The translations under genes and the position numbers were made by a program. A model generated the notes under the pieces. It saw only the letters and a list, made by a program, of their open reading frames with translations. It made no database searches and was not told the DNA's origin. DNA of 12,047 bases from Calditrichota bacterium (lineage in GTDB: Bacteria; Calditrichota; Calditrichia; RBG-13-44-9; J075), in the NCBI GenBank assembly GCA_024275555.1, contig JAJRYW010000266.1, positions 1 through 12,047 of the forward strand, in the 5' to 3' direction. Shown here in pieces: positions 11,804 to 12,047 of the stretch (position 1 is the stretch's first letter; each line of letters opens with the position of its first letter).

Positions 11804-11919
11804 TATAGAGGCGTGAATTAATCCGCGAATATAGATTGCTGCGGTAGCCGCATTCCGATTACCCGGAATGCGGCTACCTGAGAACCGGCAGTCTTCTCGA
11901 ATTTATTCACGCGTCTATA
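11804..11919. mobile_element. 116-bp MITE-like palindromic element
   Basis: Imperfect 19-bp terminal inverted repeats (TATAGAGGCGTGAATTAAT at 11804-11822 against 11901-11919, 17 of 19 paired) flank a perfect 15-bp hairpin, GGTAGCCGCATTCCG at 11843-11857 with 11864-11878, around a 6-base loop. It has no coding capacity. The structure suggests a miniature inverted-repeat element; no clear target duplication was found. Confidence 0.65.
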
Positions 11920-11930
11920 TTATCACGGCC

Positions 11931-12032
11931 AAACTGAAGTTTGACGCTCCTGCTCGTAATGTTAATGAGTAGCCGCAGGCGTCTGAATCCGGAAAAACAA
12001 ACTTAACCGGTAGGAGTGTCAAGCTTCAGCTT
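11931..12032. repeat. Inverted-repeat pair, 21-bp arms
   Basis: AAACTGAAGTTTGACGCTCCT at 11931-11951 is matched in reverse complement by 12012-12032 at 18 of 21 positions, enclosing about 60 bp with no gene. The arms themselves are partly palindromic (CAAGCTTCAGCTTG type). It resembles another degraded palindromic element next to the MITE-like unit. No gene was seen between 11746 and the window end. Confidence 0.55.
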
Positions 12033-12047
12033 GACAGCGATACGTAG

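Overview
The window is about 12 kb of bacterial chromosome with GC-rich genes and more AT-rich, repeat-filled intergenic DNA. All three credible genes lie on the minus strand. Three traits suggest an uncultured or little-studied member of the FCB superphylum (Calditrichota, KSB1 or Ignavibacteria-like): palindromic intergenic repeats bounded by TGTCATTTC/GAAATGACA, a secreted protein with a start of a type I associate with that group, and several MITE-like palindromes. This placement is inferred from style, not from a marker gene.

Layout. Positions 1-356 hold the 5' end of a secreted-protein gene that runs off the left edge and starts at GTG. Positions 357-725 are non-coding and mostly a degenerate CGTGA-type repeat that turns around into an inverted repeat. 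Positions 726-9443 are one uninterrupted 2905-codon gene. Positions 9444-9927 are non-coding and carry two nearly identical 137-bp palindromic repeats. Positions 9928-11349 encode an RlmD/RumA-like protein that keeps its TRAM and iron-sulfur regions but lacks the catalytic residues of the family. Positions 11350-12047 hold no convincing intact gene. They contain two plus-strand terminator-like hairpins inside a 16-bp inverted repeat, a probable transposase scrap, a 116-bp MITE-like palindrome and another inverted-repeat pair.

The centrepiece is the giant gene. In order it encodes a PCMH-type FAD oxidase module (GlcD/D-lactate dehydrogenase-like), four 4Fe-4S cysteine motifs, a first barrel-like glutamate synthase region, a full FMN glutamate synthase domain with its own cysteine cluster, a class II glutamine amidotransferase domain, and the GXGXG beta-helix. 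This is a complete glutamate synthase with shuffled domains. The usual GltD NAD(P)H subunit appears to be replaced by a covalently attached flavin oxidase and ferredoxin-like wire. The simplest reading is that electrons from an unidentified donor, possibly a 2-hydroxy acid, pass through FAD and the Fe-S centres to FMN, where 2-iminoglutarate made from 2-oxoglutarate and glutamine-derived ammonia is reduced to glutamate. The amidotransferase nucleophile (Cys1952) is in the middle of the chain, so glutaminase activity should require proteolytic processing.

The three genes show no obvious shared pathway, and the repeats between them argue against one tight operon.
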